This document shows, one piece after another, positions 31,580-44,407 of a stretch of DNA of 64,000 nt. Each line of letters begins with the position of its first letter. Positions within the stretch are counted from its first letter, which is position 1. Location of the stretch: assembly GCA_014058105.1 (NCBI GenBank), contig JACGCM010000635.1:186001-250000 (forward strand), in the 5' to 3' direction. The stretch is from Kingdonia uniflora (lineage: Eukaryota > Streptophyta > Magnoliopsida > Ranunculales > Circaeasteraceae). Made by a program: the position numbers and the translations under genes. The notes beneath the pieces were generated by a model, which saw only the letters and a program-made list of their open reading frames with translations, was not told the origin of the DNA and did no database searches.

Positions 31580-34142
31580 GGTTTTAGTTCTCAATTCTTC
31601 AAAAACTAACTGGGATTTTATCAAAAAAGATTTTGTCGAGGCTCTGCAAATTTTTTCAAAAGTGGGAAACTGCTTTCTTAAGTGCACTACATCCATTTCT
31701 CTTATCCCAAAAGTTTGTAACCCTGCTACTTGTGCAGATTACAGACCTATTTCTTGTTGCAATGTCACTTATAAGGTTATCAGCAAGATCATTACAAAAA
31801 GAATGAAGACTGTTATATCTCCTTTGATAAGCCCCAACCAAGCTGCTTTCATTGAACAAAGGAGTATTTCAGATATCCTTCTAATTTCTCATGAGTTCTT
31901 GAGGAATTACCATAGAGATTATAACCTTCCATGTTGCACTATAAAAATAGACTTGAAAAAAGCCTATGATCTTGTCCAATGGGAAGCTATTACCACCATT
32001 CTTGAGACTCTTAACTTTCCCCCAATCTTTATTCATTGGATAAAAGATTGTATCACTACTACTAGCTTCATTGTGGTTGTGAATGGCTCTCATGAAGGGT
32101 TATTTAGGGGGAAGAGAGATTTAGACAAGGAGATACTGTTTCTCCCTATCTCTTCATTTTGGTGATGGAGGTTCTTGGCATTTTACCTGAAACTACTGCT
32201 CAGAATGGTAGTCTCCAACTGCATCACATATGTTTCAATCCCATCATAACTTACTTGGGGTGTGCATATGATATCCTGTTATTTAGCAAAGGTGATGTGG
32301 GGCCAGCTTAAGTCATTAAAGATAACCTTCAAGATTTTAACTCCATGACAGGTTTGGAAGTGAATCATAACAAGTCTGCTATTTACTTCTATTCTATTAA
32401 CACTAACAGAAGACTGGCGTTTGCCAGCACTCTTAGTTTCAAAGAAGATCGCTTGCCTTTCAAATATCTGGGTGTGCCCCTTATAATATCTACAAGACTC
32501 CAATCAAAGTATTGTAGCCCTTTAATTGAGAAAATGTCTAGTAAAGTCTTGGCTTGGAATAATAGGTATCTCTCTTATGCTGGAAGGCTATTGATCAAAT
32601 TTGTTCTTTCAAGCACCCATGTCTACTGGAGCAGTTTGTTCATTCTCCCAAAGCTGGTAATTAACAAAATTAACACTATGTACTCTAGATTTCTTTAGCA
32701 TGGGCACAAAAGTGGGAAAAAAAGTTAACCCAGTTTATTGGAGAGGTGTGTGTTATCCTAAAGAGAAAGGAGGTATGGGCATGATCTTGAAACTTGAAAC
32801 CTTGCTGCCATCATGAAATTTACCTGGAAAATCATAAGTAAGCAGGAAAACTTGTGGATTTTGTGGGTGGATAAATATCTCATAAGAGGAAGGAACTTCT
32901 GGCATCTTACTGTATCTAACCAATGTTCTTGGGCTTGGAAGAAAATCCTTAAATCTAGGGAGGCTGCTAAAGGTTACACAAGCTATGTAATTGGCAATGG
33001 GTGTGATACTTATTTTTGGAAAGATCTTTGACACCCCCAAAGCATTTTGTTTGATATATTCCCTCAAATTCTTCAATATGACACTTTCTTGGGCTTAAAT
33101 GCTAAAGTTAGCAATGTGGTCAATCACTTTAAATGGGCTATCCCCCATCACCTAGAGCGCAATATTAAAGAAATTATGGATGAGCTCCCTCTATTTCTGT
33201 TATCCCCATGAGAGACAAGATTTTATGGACTGCATCTACAACAGGAGATTTCTCAATTGCTGAAACCATGGAAAATATTAGAGCCCAAAAGGTGAAATTT
33301 TTGTGGTCTAAGGTATGCCGGTCCAAGCACAATATTCCAAGACATGGGTTTACTACATGGATGATGATGAAAGAGGTGCTAGCAACACAAGATAGACTGA
33401 AATAAAGGAACATTATACCTGATTCTACTGGTTGTATTTGTTGATTAGTAGAAGAGAACATACCCCATCTGTTCAATGAATGTACTCTTGCAATTAACAT
33501 CTAGAGGAATCTGTTGGGAGGGAGTAGAGTGACCAGAACCTGTGAAGATCTTGCTCAAGAAGTTGAATGGATAGCCTCTCTCCCTATTAAGGACCTGTTA
33601 AGTGTGGTTATCACCTCTGCCTTTACTGCCTTCATATCTCACATATGGAAGGCAAGGAATAAAAAGATCTTCAATGATGAAAACTACAATGCAGACATAA
33701 CTTTTAGATGTATAAAAGATATTTGCCATGACTGGTATCTTACCCCTTTCATTATCAAGATACATGTTTTTTGCTCTTGGGAGCCCCCTGAAGGTGAATT
33801 TATGCTCAACACAGATGGTGCTGTTAATGGTGATCTTGGTGGATTTGGGGGATTGCTTAGAGATCATGAGGGTACTTGTCATGGAGCTTATGTTGGATAA
33901 TCTTCCCCCCACTCAGTCATCTACTAGGAAATGATTGCTATTGAGAGAGGTCTTGCTTTAGGTTGCAAATTGAGAGTTCCTAAAATTAGAATTGCAGCTA
34001 AAAGTAAGCTAATGGTGCTCAAGGGAGGAGCAATACCCCAATGGGATTATTTTATGCTATTACAGTCAATTAGGAGATACTGCAAATAGTTAGAAGCTTA
34101 TCAGAATGATAATGTTTTTAGGGAAGTTAATAGTGTTGGAAT
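31580..34142 (+). pseudogene. LINE (L1-type) fragment 2: reverse transcriptase, zf-RVT and RNase H
   Basis: It resumes the frame broken by element B. RT motifs are SISLIPKVCNPATCADYRPI, KVISKIITKRMKTVI, PNQAAFIEQRSISDILLI, KIDLKKAYDLVQWEA and, after a frame break, LGCAYDILLF (32261-32272), where Tyr replaces the first Asp of the F/YADD box. Next come LPFKYLGVPL and LSYAGRLLIKFVL (32345-32698), a zf-RVT region (32750-33410; WAWKKILKSREAAKG) and an RNase H start (FMLNTDGAVNGDLGGFGGLL, about 33800), typical of plant L1 elements with C-terminal RNase H. Many stops occur. Copia D interrupts it at GGAAT. Confidence 0.9.
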
Positions 34143-34303
34143 TGTAGAAATAAATAAGAGAAGATTTCATTACTCTTGAATTGATTTATTAGATTATATC
34201 ATAACCACTCTTTATATAGTAGGGGATCATTAAACTAATTCTACTAGTACCCAATGTGGGACTATGTTTAGTATCATATATTTAGTATATTCTATATTCA
34301 ACA
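34143..34303 (-). repeat. Element D 3' LTR
   Basis: On the minus strand it begins TGTTGAATATAG and ends CTACA. It matches 48674-48834 with few differences. TTGAGGGGAG directly precedes it (PPT, 34304-34313 on the plus strand). A TATA-like TTTATATAG lies near 34211. Confidence 0.93.
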
Positions 34304-34309
34304 CTCCCC

Positions 34310-35287
34310 TCAAGATGGAGCATAGATGTCAGTCATGCCGAGCTTGTCAATAACTTCATTAAATATTCGTCCACAAACTCCTTTCGTAAGAATATCTGCA
34401 AGTTGATCTTCCGACTTCACGAATGGAAAACATATGCACCCTTTGTCAATATTTTCTTTGATAAAGAACCGATCCACTTCAACATGTTTCATGCGGTCAT
34501 GTTGAATTGGATTGTGTACAATCATAATCGTTGCTTTATTATCACAGTGTAGATCCATTGCTTTCATGAGTTTAAATCCAAGATCCTTCAATATATTCCG
34601 TATCCATAGTAGTTCACATACTCCATGAGACATACCCCAAAACTCAGATTCTGTACTTGATCTAGCAACAACCTTTTTCTTCTTAGCTCTTAATGTTACC
34701 AAATTCCCGCACACAAACATAAAATAGCCTGAGGTTGACCTCCTGCTCGTCATATCTCCTGCCCAATCTGTATCGGTATATCCCATTATTTCTATATCAC
34801 AACCTTTCCAGAAAAGGAGACATTTTCCAGAAGATTTCTTCAAGTACCTTAGTATTCGAAAGACCGCCTCCATATGTTCTTCACTTGGATTATGCATGAA
34901 TTGACTTACGACGCTAATGGCATATGCAATATCTGGTCGAATATGGGAGAGATAAATTAGTCTTCCCACTAAGTGTTGGTATCTTATTTTGTCACATGGA
35001 ACTTGGTTGGGAAACATTCTCAGGTGATGATTCACTTCAATCGGTGTATCTACCGGTTTGTAATCAAGCATCCCAGTTTCTGCAAGAAGGTCAAATATAT
35101 ACTTTCGTTGAGACATGAAAATACCTTGACTTGATCTTACAACTTCAATGCCTAAGAAGTATTTTAACTGTCCAAAATCCTTCATCTCAAATTCCCGTGA
35201 CAAATAGTTCTTTAGTGCCTCCATTTCTACTGAGTCATTTCCAGTAACAACCATATCATCAACATAAATAATAAGAGCGGTAAGCTT
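34310..35287 (-). pseudogene. Element D reverse transcriptase C-terminal part and RNase H
   Basis: The open frame from 35254 follows the intact polymerase box YVDDM (35252-35266). It contains EFEMKDFGQLKYFLGIEV, RYQHLVGRLIYLSHIRPDIA, the RNase H parts GYTDTDWAGDMTSRRST, ARSSTESEFWGMSHG and CDNKATIMIVHNPIQHDRMK, then EDQLADILTKGV. The catalytic residues of copia RNase H appear present except that EAE reads ESE. It ends close to the PPT. The N-terminal half of RT is at 45901, beyond element C. Confidence 0.92.
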
Positions 35288-36124
35288 TGAAAGGTTTTAT
35301 TTGTTCTATTTCGTGTCTGTGAAGTCTCGAGGTTGTTTAAGTCGAAGACACTGACAAGATGGAGTTCTCTGGACAGAAGGTAAGTATAACTCAATGATAA
35401 AGGATTAAGCTTTCTATTTAATTATTGTTCGAATGAGTTTTATTGTCGTTCGAACGAGTTGACATATCCCATAGTTTTTAGACTATAGCCAATATTTCGT
35501 TCGAACGATACTTATTGTCGTCGAACGACTCTCGGGAGAAATAGGGTTACTATTTAAGCAAACCTTGTTTTCATTTTCTCTCCTTGTCTTTTTGTTTCCA
35601 AAACCAATTTATTTTTCATAAGGCTAAAAACTCCTTTATCAGATAGTGAATTCAATATCAATCAATCCTCTTCTAATCCAGAGATTGATGTTGAATTAGT
35701 TTGACAATACTTCCTACATATCGTTGAAGAAGGTTATTGGTGGGAGATCAAGAAAGGCTGTTGAGAGAACAAAAGAAGATTTGGTGGGAGATCAAGAAAG
35801 GTTGTTGCGAGAACAGAAGAGCGATTCTTGGCGTGATGCTTTGGTCAGAAGAGAGATAATCTTGAGACTAGGTTATCAAGTCTGTAAGTGCAATTCAGAT
35901 TAAACTCTTTTTGATTAATCGATTTTTAGTTGTTGATTTCATCAACAATGACATGTGGTTTTTCTCCTGTGCAAGGAGTTTCCATAGGGTGAACAGTTGT
36001 TTGTGTCTTTTAATTCCTTGTCTTTACTTTTGATTATTTTTATTCAATCCTAGATCATTGATTGATAGGAATAGTTTTGACCTAATTTATCGAAATACAT
36101 TAAATACGAGCACATTGAATTTCA
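35288..36124 (+). repeat. Element C 5' LTR
   Basis: It begins TGAAAGGTTTTATTTG and ends GAATTTCA. TTCGAA-type cores lie at 35428, 35449 (21 bp apart), 35500 and 35520 (20). A TATA-like CTATTTAAGC follows near 35550. It lacks one ~72-bp array unit found in the 3' LTR. Confidence 0.93.
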
Positions 36125-36138
36125 ATTGGAATCAGAGC
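36125..36138 (+). other. Element C primer binding site
   Basis: TTGGAATCAGAGCAG follows the LTR; it is TGGTATCAGAGC with one change, so initiator tRNA-Met. Confidence 0.82.
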
Positions 36139-36199
36139 AGAATCGCTTGTAGGCTTTATATCCTGAGCGGTGGTCCTGTTTACGTGCTTGCTTAATTTA

Positions 36200-37990
36200 A
36201 TGGATTTTGAAAAATTTGGAGGTCCTATAAATCGCCCACCACTCTTTGATGGCATAAACTTTCCTTATTGGAAGGTTCGAATGATTATCTTCTTGCGATC
36301 CATGGGAGAAAATGTCTGGATTGCCATTGAAGATGGATGGGTGCCTCCGACTGTTATGCGAGGTGAACCGACAATTGTTGTAGAAGTTCATAAACCTAGA
36401 AATCAATGGTCCATGGAAGAAAGATAAATATTTGGGTATAATTCTAAAGGTTTTAATGCTATCTCTAATTTGCTGAGCCAAAGTGAGCATAAACATATAT
36501 CTGCGTGTACCACTTCGAAAGAAGCTTGAGACATCTTGATGCGCACTTATGAAAGTGATGATACGGTTAAAGAAAGTAAATTGCAAATGCTCACATCTCA
36601 ATTTGAAAACATCAGGATGAGTGAGGATGAGTCATTTAGTGAGTTTTATGCCAGACTTGGCGACATTGTCAATAACTATTCTTCTTTAGGAGCTGGATAC
36701 ACTGATGTTCAAATAGTATGTAAAATTCTAAGATCTCTTCCTAAGAGTTTTAGATCCAGACGTAATGCCATAGAGGAAGCACGCAATCTTAAAACCATGA
36801 AACCTGACACACTTGCTAGAAAATTACGTAGATTTGAAATTGAAATGGAAAACCTTAAGAAGAATAAGAGTGTGTCATTTAAGTCTTCTTCCAACTCTTC
36901 ATCTTCTCAGGGAACCAGAGAAGTTGACAACTACTGTATCTCTGACAATGATGAGGAACTTGACTTTGACTCTCAAATTACTCTTATAAGCCAACAATTT
37001 AGAAAACTTTTTAAAAAGATGCAATTTGAGAAACAAAGGCAAAATGTGAATTACAAGTCTCATCTTCATGACCGTGTTAAGTCTTATGGCAAACAAACTG
37101 ACTCAAGTACTCGTCCTCACAACGAATCTGATCAAGATCTTAATAAGGTTGAATGCTATAGATGTCACAAGTATGGTCACTATGCTCACAGCTGTCCCAC
37201 TAAAAGCTCTAATAATAACCATAAGGCCATGAATATTAAAGTAACTTGAGATGATGATAATGATGAATTTGATGATCATCTTCAAGAATATGAAAATGGT
37301 AACTATTGTGCATTTCCTAGTATAATAAACTCTAGTAATAATTATTCTAACCCGTTTGAACTGGAAAACTTTATTGAAGGTCAGAGTGATTATGAAAGTG
37401 ATAATAGTGAAGAACCCAGGATTGAGGAATTGTATTCTCAACTTATTTCTCAGCTTGAAAAACTTAAGAAAGAGAAAGATGTTCTTATTGTTAAACTTGA
37501 TATGTGTGAAAAAGAAAAATATACTGCTGTGGGGAAATTAAAATTGACTAAAACTAAACTTCAGAAGCTCAAACTCGACTTGACTTTCACTAAGAAGAAA
37601 TTTGAAGTTTTTCTCCATGGAGCAAAAAATATTGACAAAATGCTAAGTATGAGTAAAAATGGTACTGGCAAAAGGGGATTTGGATTTGATGAACAAAATG
37701 CTAAGTCTACACCTTAAATCACCAAGTTTGTCAAAGCTACTCCAGTGACATCTTTGCCCATACAAAGTATTAATAATGCTCCTCATAGTCAAACTAAACA
37801 ACCTTTTGTCTTTCATGTATTTTATTGTGTGGCTTGTGGTCGAAAGGGTCATCTTGCTCCTTATTATAGATATGTTCCTCAATTCTGTGGTAGGAATAAT
37901 CTACATTTGGAAAGAGGGAAACCACAACGATTATATGTCCAATCATTTGCTAACTAATTTTTTGCCCAAAAGTCTTTTAATGATTTCAGG
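36200..37990 (+). pseudogene. Element C gag (Sirevirus-like), interrupted
   Basis: It starts at ATG 36200 (MDFEKFGGPINRPPLFDG). The capsid region includes FSEFYARLGDIVNNYSSLG and ILRSLPKSFRSRRNAIEEA; the first knuckle is CYRCHKYGHYAHSC (about 37150-37195), followed by a long Lys-rich coiled coil (37430-37580), the segment FLHGAKNIDKMLSMSKNGTG and a second knuckle-like CVACGRKGHLAPYY with the last Cys changed. Stops at 36424, 36527, 37249, 37717 and 37956 are mostly Trp or Gln codons changed by one transition. The equivalent frame of element E confirms the layout. Confidence 0.9.
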
Positions 37991-37999
37991 AATATGGCT

Positions 38000-39796
38000 C
38001 AAGCGACAGAAGAACGGAAGAAAATGAGATCTGTTTGGGTCCAGAAGAAGGATCTTCTACCACAATTACAGTCCTATGTTGCAGTAATGGCTCTAAATAC
38101 ATTTAACTCTACATAGTGGTATGTAGATAGTGGGTGCTCTCGGCACATGACAGGGGATGCCACATGTCTGAATAATGTCATAGATATTCAAGGAGGTAAT
38201 GTCACTTTTGGAGGAGGAATGAGTGGAAAGATTGTGGGAAAGAAGAGTTTAGAAGGAATTGAGTTCTCGACAGTCGATAATGTACTCTATGTCAAAAGAC
38301 TCACTGCAAATCTACTGAGTGTGAGTCTCTTATGTGATGCGGACAACATAGTAACATTCGACAATAAAAAATGTTATGCCTTTGATAATACCGGGAAATG
38401 CATTATGACTGCTGATTGCACTTTGGACAACTGCTATGCTATATCGTAAAAGGAGATATCATGTAAAGTGACTAAGATAAGTGATGTGGAACTTTGGTAC
38501 CAACGGTTAGGACATGTGAACTTTCGTGATATGGCGAAGATTACTAGTAAGGAAATAGTTTGGGGGGTTCCGATACTAAGCAAGCTAACCAATGCAGTGT
38601 ATGGACCATGTCAAATTGGAAAGCAAACCAAGAGTCCGTACAAAAAATCAACCAACATTGCCACTACGCGAGTTCTGGAGTTAATTCATATGAACTTGAT
38701 GGGTCCTATGAGGGTGAGTACTTTGGGTGGAAAGATGTACATTTTAGTTATGGTTGATGATTTCTTACGGTTCACCTGGATTGTAATATTAAAGCAGAAG
38801 TCAGATACATTTAAAGAATTTCATGCTATAGCTCTGCGAATACAGAATGAGAATGATTTCTCTATTGACAGAATTCGAAGTGATCATGGAGGAGAGTTCA
38901 AGGACAGTGATGTGATTAAGTATTGTAAAACAAATAGGATCAAACATGCATTTTCAGCACCAATCATATCACAACAAAACGGAGTCGCAGAACGAATGAA
39001 CCGAGTTCTTCAGAAAATAGGGCGGGTATTACTTCATGGGAAGAATGTTCCTAATCACTTTTGGGGAGAGCCTATTCATACCTCATGTCACATTATTAAC
39101 AAAGTTTATCTGCGTCTTCTTACACTTAACACGTCGTATGAACTTTGGTTTGGGAAAAAGCCGAACGTGAAATACTTTTGTGTGTTTGGGAGTAAGTGTT
39201 ATGTTACTTGTGATCGGGAGAACATTAGAAAATTTGATGCCCGAAGCGATGAAGGTATTTTACTGGGATATGCCACAAACAGTAGGGCTTATCGTGCTTA
39301 CAACTTGAAGACCAAAATGGTCATGGAGTCGATTAATGTGGTAGCTGACGACTCGGCAGTTCTTGGACAAACAGATGATGAAGATGAGAATGTTCAAGTA
39401 GATTCCCTACCAACCTCATCTATTGTGACACAATATGTTCAAGAAGAACCTCATGCTGAAGCTCCTACAACATCTTCTGGGGAAATTTTAGCACCAAATG
39501 TTACTGTTCGTACTAATCTGTCTTGGAATTGTGGTTCTCCTAGATACCTTGATGATTATGAATGCCCTACACTTCATGAGTCTACTAGGTATGTCAGGTA
39601 TCATTGTTCTACGTTATATGGGATAGTGGAGAGTGTGTGTTATGTGCCCATCAATGAGCCAACCAACAAGAAAGATGCCTTATCTGATGAATATTGGATT
39701 AACGCCATACAAGATGAGCTCAATGAATTCAAACGACAAGATGTGCGGGACTTAGTATTACGACCGGAAAATACTAATATTATTGGCACTAAGTAG
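38000..39796 (+). pseudogene. Element C protease and integrase, interrupted
   Basis: The protease has WYVDSGCSRHMTG with intact D-S-G (about 38120). After a stop, the pre-integrase segment LWYQRLGHVNFRDMAKI and a zinc-binding motif follow. In the integrase core the first Asp is Asn (LIHMNLMGP, codon 38693-38695), while the second (IRSDHGGEF) and the Glu (NGVAERMN) are intact. The C-terminal part (YELWFGKKPNVKYFCVFGSK, DEGILLGYATNSRAYR) runs without a stop to 39796, where a Trp-type codon before IYKNK reads TAG. Confidence 0.92.
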
Positions 39797-41178
39797 ATTT
39801 ACAAGAACAAGTTTGATGAGAACGGTGATGTTGTCCGAAATAAAGCAAGGTTGGTAGCTCAGGGATACAATCAAATAAAAGGGGTGGATGTCGAAGAAAC
39901 TTTTGCTCCCACAGCTAGACTTGAATCGATTCGGATGCTTTTGGCTTTTGCTTGTCACAAAAAATTTAAGCTTTATCAGATGGATGTGAAAAGTACGTTC
40001 TTGAATGGGCTACTTGAGGAAAAAGTGTATGTAGCTCAACCAAAGGGGTTTGAATATCCTTATCACTCAGAGCACATTTATCGTTTAAAGAAAGCACTTT
40101 ATGGCCTAAAACAAGCTCCTCGAGCGTGGTATGATAGACTTTCAAACTTTCTACTTGGAAATGGGTTTATTCGAAGGGGAGTTGATAAGATATTGTTTAT
40201 TCAGCGGGAAGGAGATGACATTCTTATTACTCAGGTTTATGTGGATGATATTGTTTTTTGATCGATGTTGGACTCTCATGTCAAAGCATTCTGGGAGTTA
40301 ATGGGAAAAGAGTTTGAGATGAGCATGGTTGGAGAATTGACCTATTTCTTAGGTCTTCAAATCAAGCAACGGGAGGATGGTATCTTTGTTTCTCAATCTA
40401 AATATGCAAAGGATATTGTCAAAAAAATTGGTCTTGATTCCTCCAAACATGCCCGGACACCAATGAGCATTACCACAAAATTGAGTAAGGACTCTGTAGG
40501 TACTGATGTGGATCAAAAGATATATAGGAGCATGATAGGAAGCTTATTCTATCTTACAGCTAGTCGACCAGACATTGTGTTCAGTGTTTGCATATGTGCA
40601 CGTTATCAGGCAAGTCCTAAGGAATCCCACTTACACGTTGTCAAACGGATCATTCAATATGTGTCTGGGACTTGTGAGTTTGGATTGTGGTATACTCAAG
40701 ATACTACATATGAAATTATTTAATACTCAGATGCTGATTGGGCCAGAAATTCCAATGAAAGGAAGAGTACCTCTTGGGCATGTTACTACCTTGGGAACAA
40801 TCTCATGGCATGGCAAAGCAAGAAACAAAATTGTATTTCACAGTCTACTGCGGAGGTAGAGTATATTGCTATGGGAAGTTGTAGTACTCAACTAGTCTGG
40901 ATGAAGCAAATGTTAGATGATTACGGGCTTAATCAAGGAGTAATGTCACTTTATTGCGATAAATCAAGTGAAATCAACATTTCCAGGAATCCTGAACAAC
41001 ATTCACGGACCAAGCACATTGACATCCGATTTCACTTCATTCGAAACCTTGTTGAGCGGAAGGTTGTAATTGTGGAGTATGTTTATACGGAGAACTAACT
41101 TGCTGATCTCTTCACCAAACCTTTGGATGTTATTCGGTTTGAAAATCTTCGATGCGCTATTGGTGTTTGTTCCATTTC
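39797..41178 (+). pseudogene. Element C reverse transcriptase and RNase H, interrupted
   Basis: RT motifs: [62 protein letters not shown] and the intact polymerase box YVDD (40238-40249). A stop follows at 40260, then YFLGLQIKQREDGIFVSQSK, GSLFYLTASRPDI and, after another stop (40721), the RNase H segments YSDADWARNSNERKST, STAEVEYIAMGSC and CDKSSEINISRNP. The end LADLFTKPLDVIRFENLR is standard for copia. RT and RNase H residues are largely preserved; stops alone disable it. Confidence 0.93.
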
Positions 41179-43310
41179 ATAAATCCCTCTGGTCTTTCTG
41201 TCTGTGATATCGCTATCTTGTGGACATCGTCAGGTATGTGTCGTGTCTTTTACTCTTACTGGCTATCTTCCCTGTTTTTCACTTAGCCTATCGAGCTTTG
41301 CGTATGCATGTATGGAAATTATTTACGTGTTCTATATTCATTTAATGCTTAAGTTACTTGGCATCAGTTATTCTTCATGAGGTTCAACTGTCCGTGACTT
41401 TCGGTATATGTAGAAATCTTGAGGGGAAATGAAGAGACTTCATTACCTAACATTATGTGAGGATCTAGCCTTTTGTTCTAGCGTTGAGTGTTATTAAATA
41501 AATTCTTTCCAGGAAACTCTCTCTTAATTTTTGATCTCATTATTTAATGAATTTAGTCAATTGTTGGTGGTGATATATAATTCAAGTTAAAATATTAGAA
41601 CATTTTATTTACTTGATTCGAGGCGAAACGATATATTGCATAAGTCTTAGGACATGATTTTATGCATTTTTATTTGCTCATGTTTTGACCTTATAACATC
41701 TAACCCAAAATTCTTAATTCACTTGCTACCCGTTGAGCCTAAAATAAGCTATTTTTTTGTATTCGCTAAATTCTTGTTTTAACCTTTTATTCTGAGGATA
41801 GAAAGTAATAGAATCTGAAGGGCGATGTGTGTATGAGTACTGCTTAGGAGAATGTTTTGTTACAACAAAGTGTATATTTAAAGAGTGCCAGAAGATGTGT
41901 TGATAACAACAATGGAGGTGATTACAACAAAGGTAGAAATAAAAGTAAAGAGAGGAAAGGAGGTGTATTGATAATAACAATGGAGGTGAAAGTTCTTTTT
42001 GTCCTCAGAATGCCAGCAAAACACCTTTTTCCACACTAGCCTACCTTTGCCTTCATTACAACCTTAAACGTCCTAGTTGATTCTATGTCTAGTGCAATCG
42101 AGATTAGTGGAGATGATAGCTTGAAAATCTATGGTACTTAACTTGACACCACAAAAACAATTGATATTCCATCCATGAGATCTTCAGTAAAATGGCGCCG
42201 CTTTCTTGGATTATGAATTTTTAACTTCATTACTTATATTCATATTCCCTAAGAGTGATTACTAGTAAATTCTCAGTGACTTTGAGTGACCAACCATGAT
42301 AGGCCTAAGTTGAATCATGTTTCTAATATAGTGCTCTTCGTATGCCTACTTGTCAGGACTTTGTTTGGACTACACACACACACACACCGAGTTCTTTTGC
42401 ATTATTTAGTGTATAGCTCTATAATATTCTTTATCGTGTATCTGCTATGCTTATAGATATGTCTGCATATATTGAGGGGGAGTATGTATGTTAGTCTTAT
42501 TTTTCTTTTCTTGCTCTCTGCGTTTGTTTATGGCTACTTAGTGATTTTGGATGAGTTTTTCTTTTCTTTAATCTATTTCGTCATTTTTATCCATTACTTC
42601 CTATGGTTCATCCATTTCCAAACTGCAGTGTATTTTTTTTGGAAAAGATTCCATTTCGTTCGAACGACTTCTATAGTCGCTCGAACGAGTCTCAGGTTTG
42701 GATGTTTTATAAACAAATTTGGTTTTTTTTTTTTTGTCTCTATTTCTTCTTCTCAACTACACTCCACCATTGTTCTTCAAAGCTTGTTGTTAGGTCTTGA
42801 TTGGAAGGAAATGAGCTAAAGTTGGTATCATCTTTACTCCTCCACGTTCAATTTGACGCTTGGGTTTTAATTTGGTAAGTTTTGGTTCCCCATACTGTTT
42901 GTGCCCTAGTTTTTCTTTGGTATGTTTCTTTGGACGAATTGGCTTAGACCTGTGATTGTTGATATTGTGGGCATTGTTAGTTTTGGAATTATTTATTTTT
43001 ACTGTTTGGACAAGGGGATTTCTGTTGGCGTGTTTGAAGAACTCTTTGATTGGTTGGAAGCAGTGTTGAATATAAGTGAAAATAATTTGGGATTGGAGTT
43101 GGGATTGATCACTACAGGTTTTGGGGTGAAATTGTGCTTGTTTGGGTTCCCCTGCTTAACCGTGTTGGTTAAGTTTCGGGAGGTGGTGGTGTTGTTTTCG
43201 TGCAGATGTTGGAGGTTTCTTGGTTTGAGTAGGTGTGCGTTTCTTGATTGATATTGGGTTGGTTATACACCTGAGACTGTTAGTTACAGTAGCTTGCCAT
43301 TTTTGTTCAA
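41179..43310 (+). other. Element C long noncoding region after pol
   Basis: There is no recognisable protein. It contains a (CA)n run at 42371-42387, a polypurine motif GAGGGGGAG at about 42474-42482 resembling Sirevirus multiple PPTs, and a TTCGAA palindrome pair at 42659 and 42680 (21 bp apart) with the same TCGTTCGAACGA form as in the LTRs. A T-rich tract lies at 42721-42737. Confidence 0.65.
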
Positions 43311-44407
43311 ATGGCACCTAAGCAACGGATCGGTAACAAGAGATCTCACTCTGACAATACAGGTATTCTTGATGGCCATAGGGTTGGTGCTAACCCGGCA
43401 TATTGAGCTACGAAAAAAGGGTTTAGAGATCGGTCAATTGTGAAAGAACAAGTCGTTGACATTAAAAGTGTTTCCGGGTTTTTGCGAAGTTTAAAAGAAG
43501 AAATTAGACCAAGATTCTTATTCCGTCTGGAAAGGTCTATCCGAGGATTGTTCGAATATTCTATGCTGCTCTGCAACTTGAGCATATCCATACTCTGTAT
43601 AGTCGTACTTTCTCCATCACTATTGATGGCTCCACATACACAGTCACTAGGGATATTATCTGCGCTATTTTGGGTTTCCGTTCTTCTCAGCGCATTGCGG
43701 TTCTGTGATGTATTTGGCCAACATCATATTATCCCTGGCCTACTACTACTTCTGAGGGGTAGTTTGAGGTGGATGGGGTTCCTATTCTTCCTAATTTTCA
43801 TACTATGGTGATTGACATCACGGCTCAGCATCGTCTGTATACTGGATCGGGTATTGTTTCCTGAAAGATGTTAGATGATGAGTCTCACCTGGTCCACATC
43901 ATAGCTATTACAAATATCATTCCGCGTTCTCAAAAGAATGAACTCTCTGAGCGGATGAAAGTCTTTCTTTATGCCTTCAAGAATGATATTGAGATAGATC
44001 TACCTAATGTCATTCTTGAGGAGATAATTGATGCTAGCACCAAAATGGCGACTAGGAGTTCATTACCGTTTGCTCGACTTGTTATGGCAATTCTTACTGC
44101 TGCTGGCTACAAAGTATTCCCTAATGAACCTGAGGATACAAAAACTGAAAAATTAGATGCGAGTAATTGTCACAAGAGTGCATCTCATCTTCCTCCTTTA
44201 CTACCTTCTGTGCCTGTCCCTCCAGGTGAGCATATCGGTTCTTCTAGCTCAGCGGCACAGCCTCAGGAGGTGTTTTCTATTCAAAGTATTGGGTGCATGC
44301 TTCAGACAGAGGGGCACCTGAAGACTTTTGAGACAGAGGTTCGGGGCCTTCATCCTGTCGAGGAGTCACATGGTTTTGTGTTTCATTCTGATTCTGGGGA
44401 AGGATGA
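43311..44407 (+). pseudogene. Element C extra ORF after pol (env-like / plant transposon protein-type), frameshifted
   Basis: It starts at ATG 43311 (MAPKQRIGNKRSHSDN). In one frame RSIVKEQVVDIKSV, and after a frameshift near 43540 IVRIFYAALQLEHIHTLYS and DIICAILGFRS, then from 43868 LVHIIAITNIIPRSQKNEL and a Ser/Pro-rich tail. This pattern (FYA.L ... I...LG ... +.HII...+LPR) is that of the plant proteins annotated as putative plant transposon protein, often found as the extra 3' ORF of Sireviruses. No signal peptide or clear transmembrane segment is seen in the correct frame, so an envelope role is not supported. Confidence 0.65.

Larger units (their letters stand above)
26118..31584 (-). 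mobile_element. Element B: Tork-like Ty1/copia retrotransposon inserted in the LINE
   Basis: The element spans 26123-31579, with the 5-bp duplication GGTTT at 26118-26122 and 31580-31584; the LINE reading frame resumes exactly after it. On the minus strand the order is 5' LTR, PBS, gag, protease, integrase, RT, RNase H and 3' LTR, the copia order. The compact gag (MFNNTKIEVEKFNGTNNF) is of the Tork/Tnt1 type. All three integrase catalytic residues are replaced, and the coding strand shows many G-to-A changes. Confidence 0.93.

Noticed and set aside
37103..37441. Antisense frames over gag and pol of elements C and E
   Set aside because: They are mirror frames of the well-supported coding strand and carry no motifs.
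42472..43251. Hydrophobic frames at 42472-42819 and 42922-43251 as an envelope protein of element C
   Set aside because: They are rich in Phe/Leu because of T-rich DNA, have no conserved motif, and lie upstream of the recognised extra ORF.
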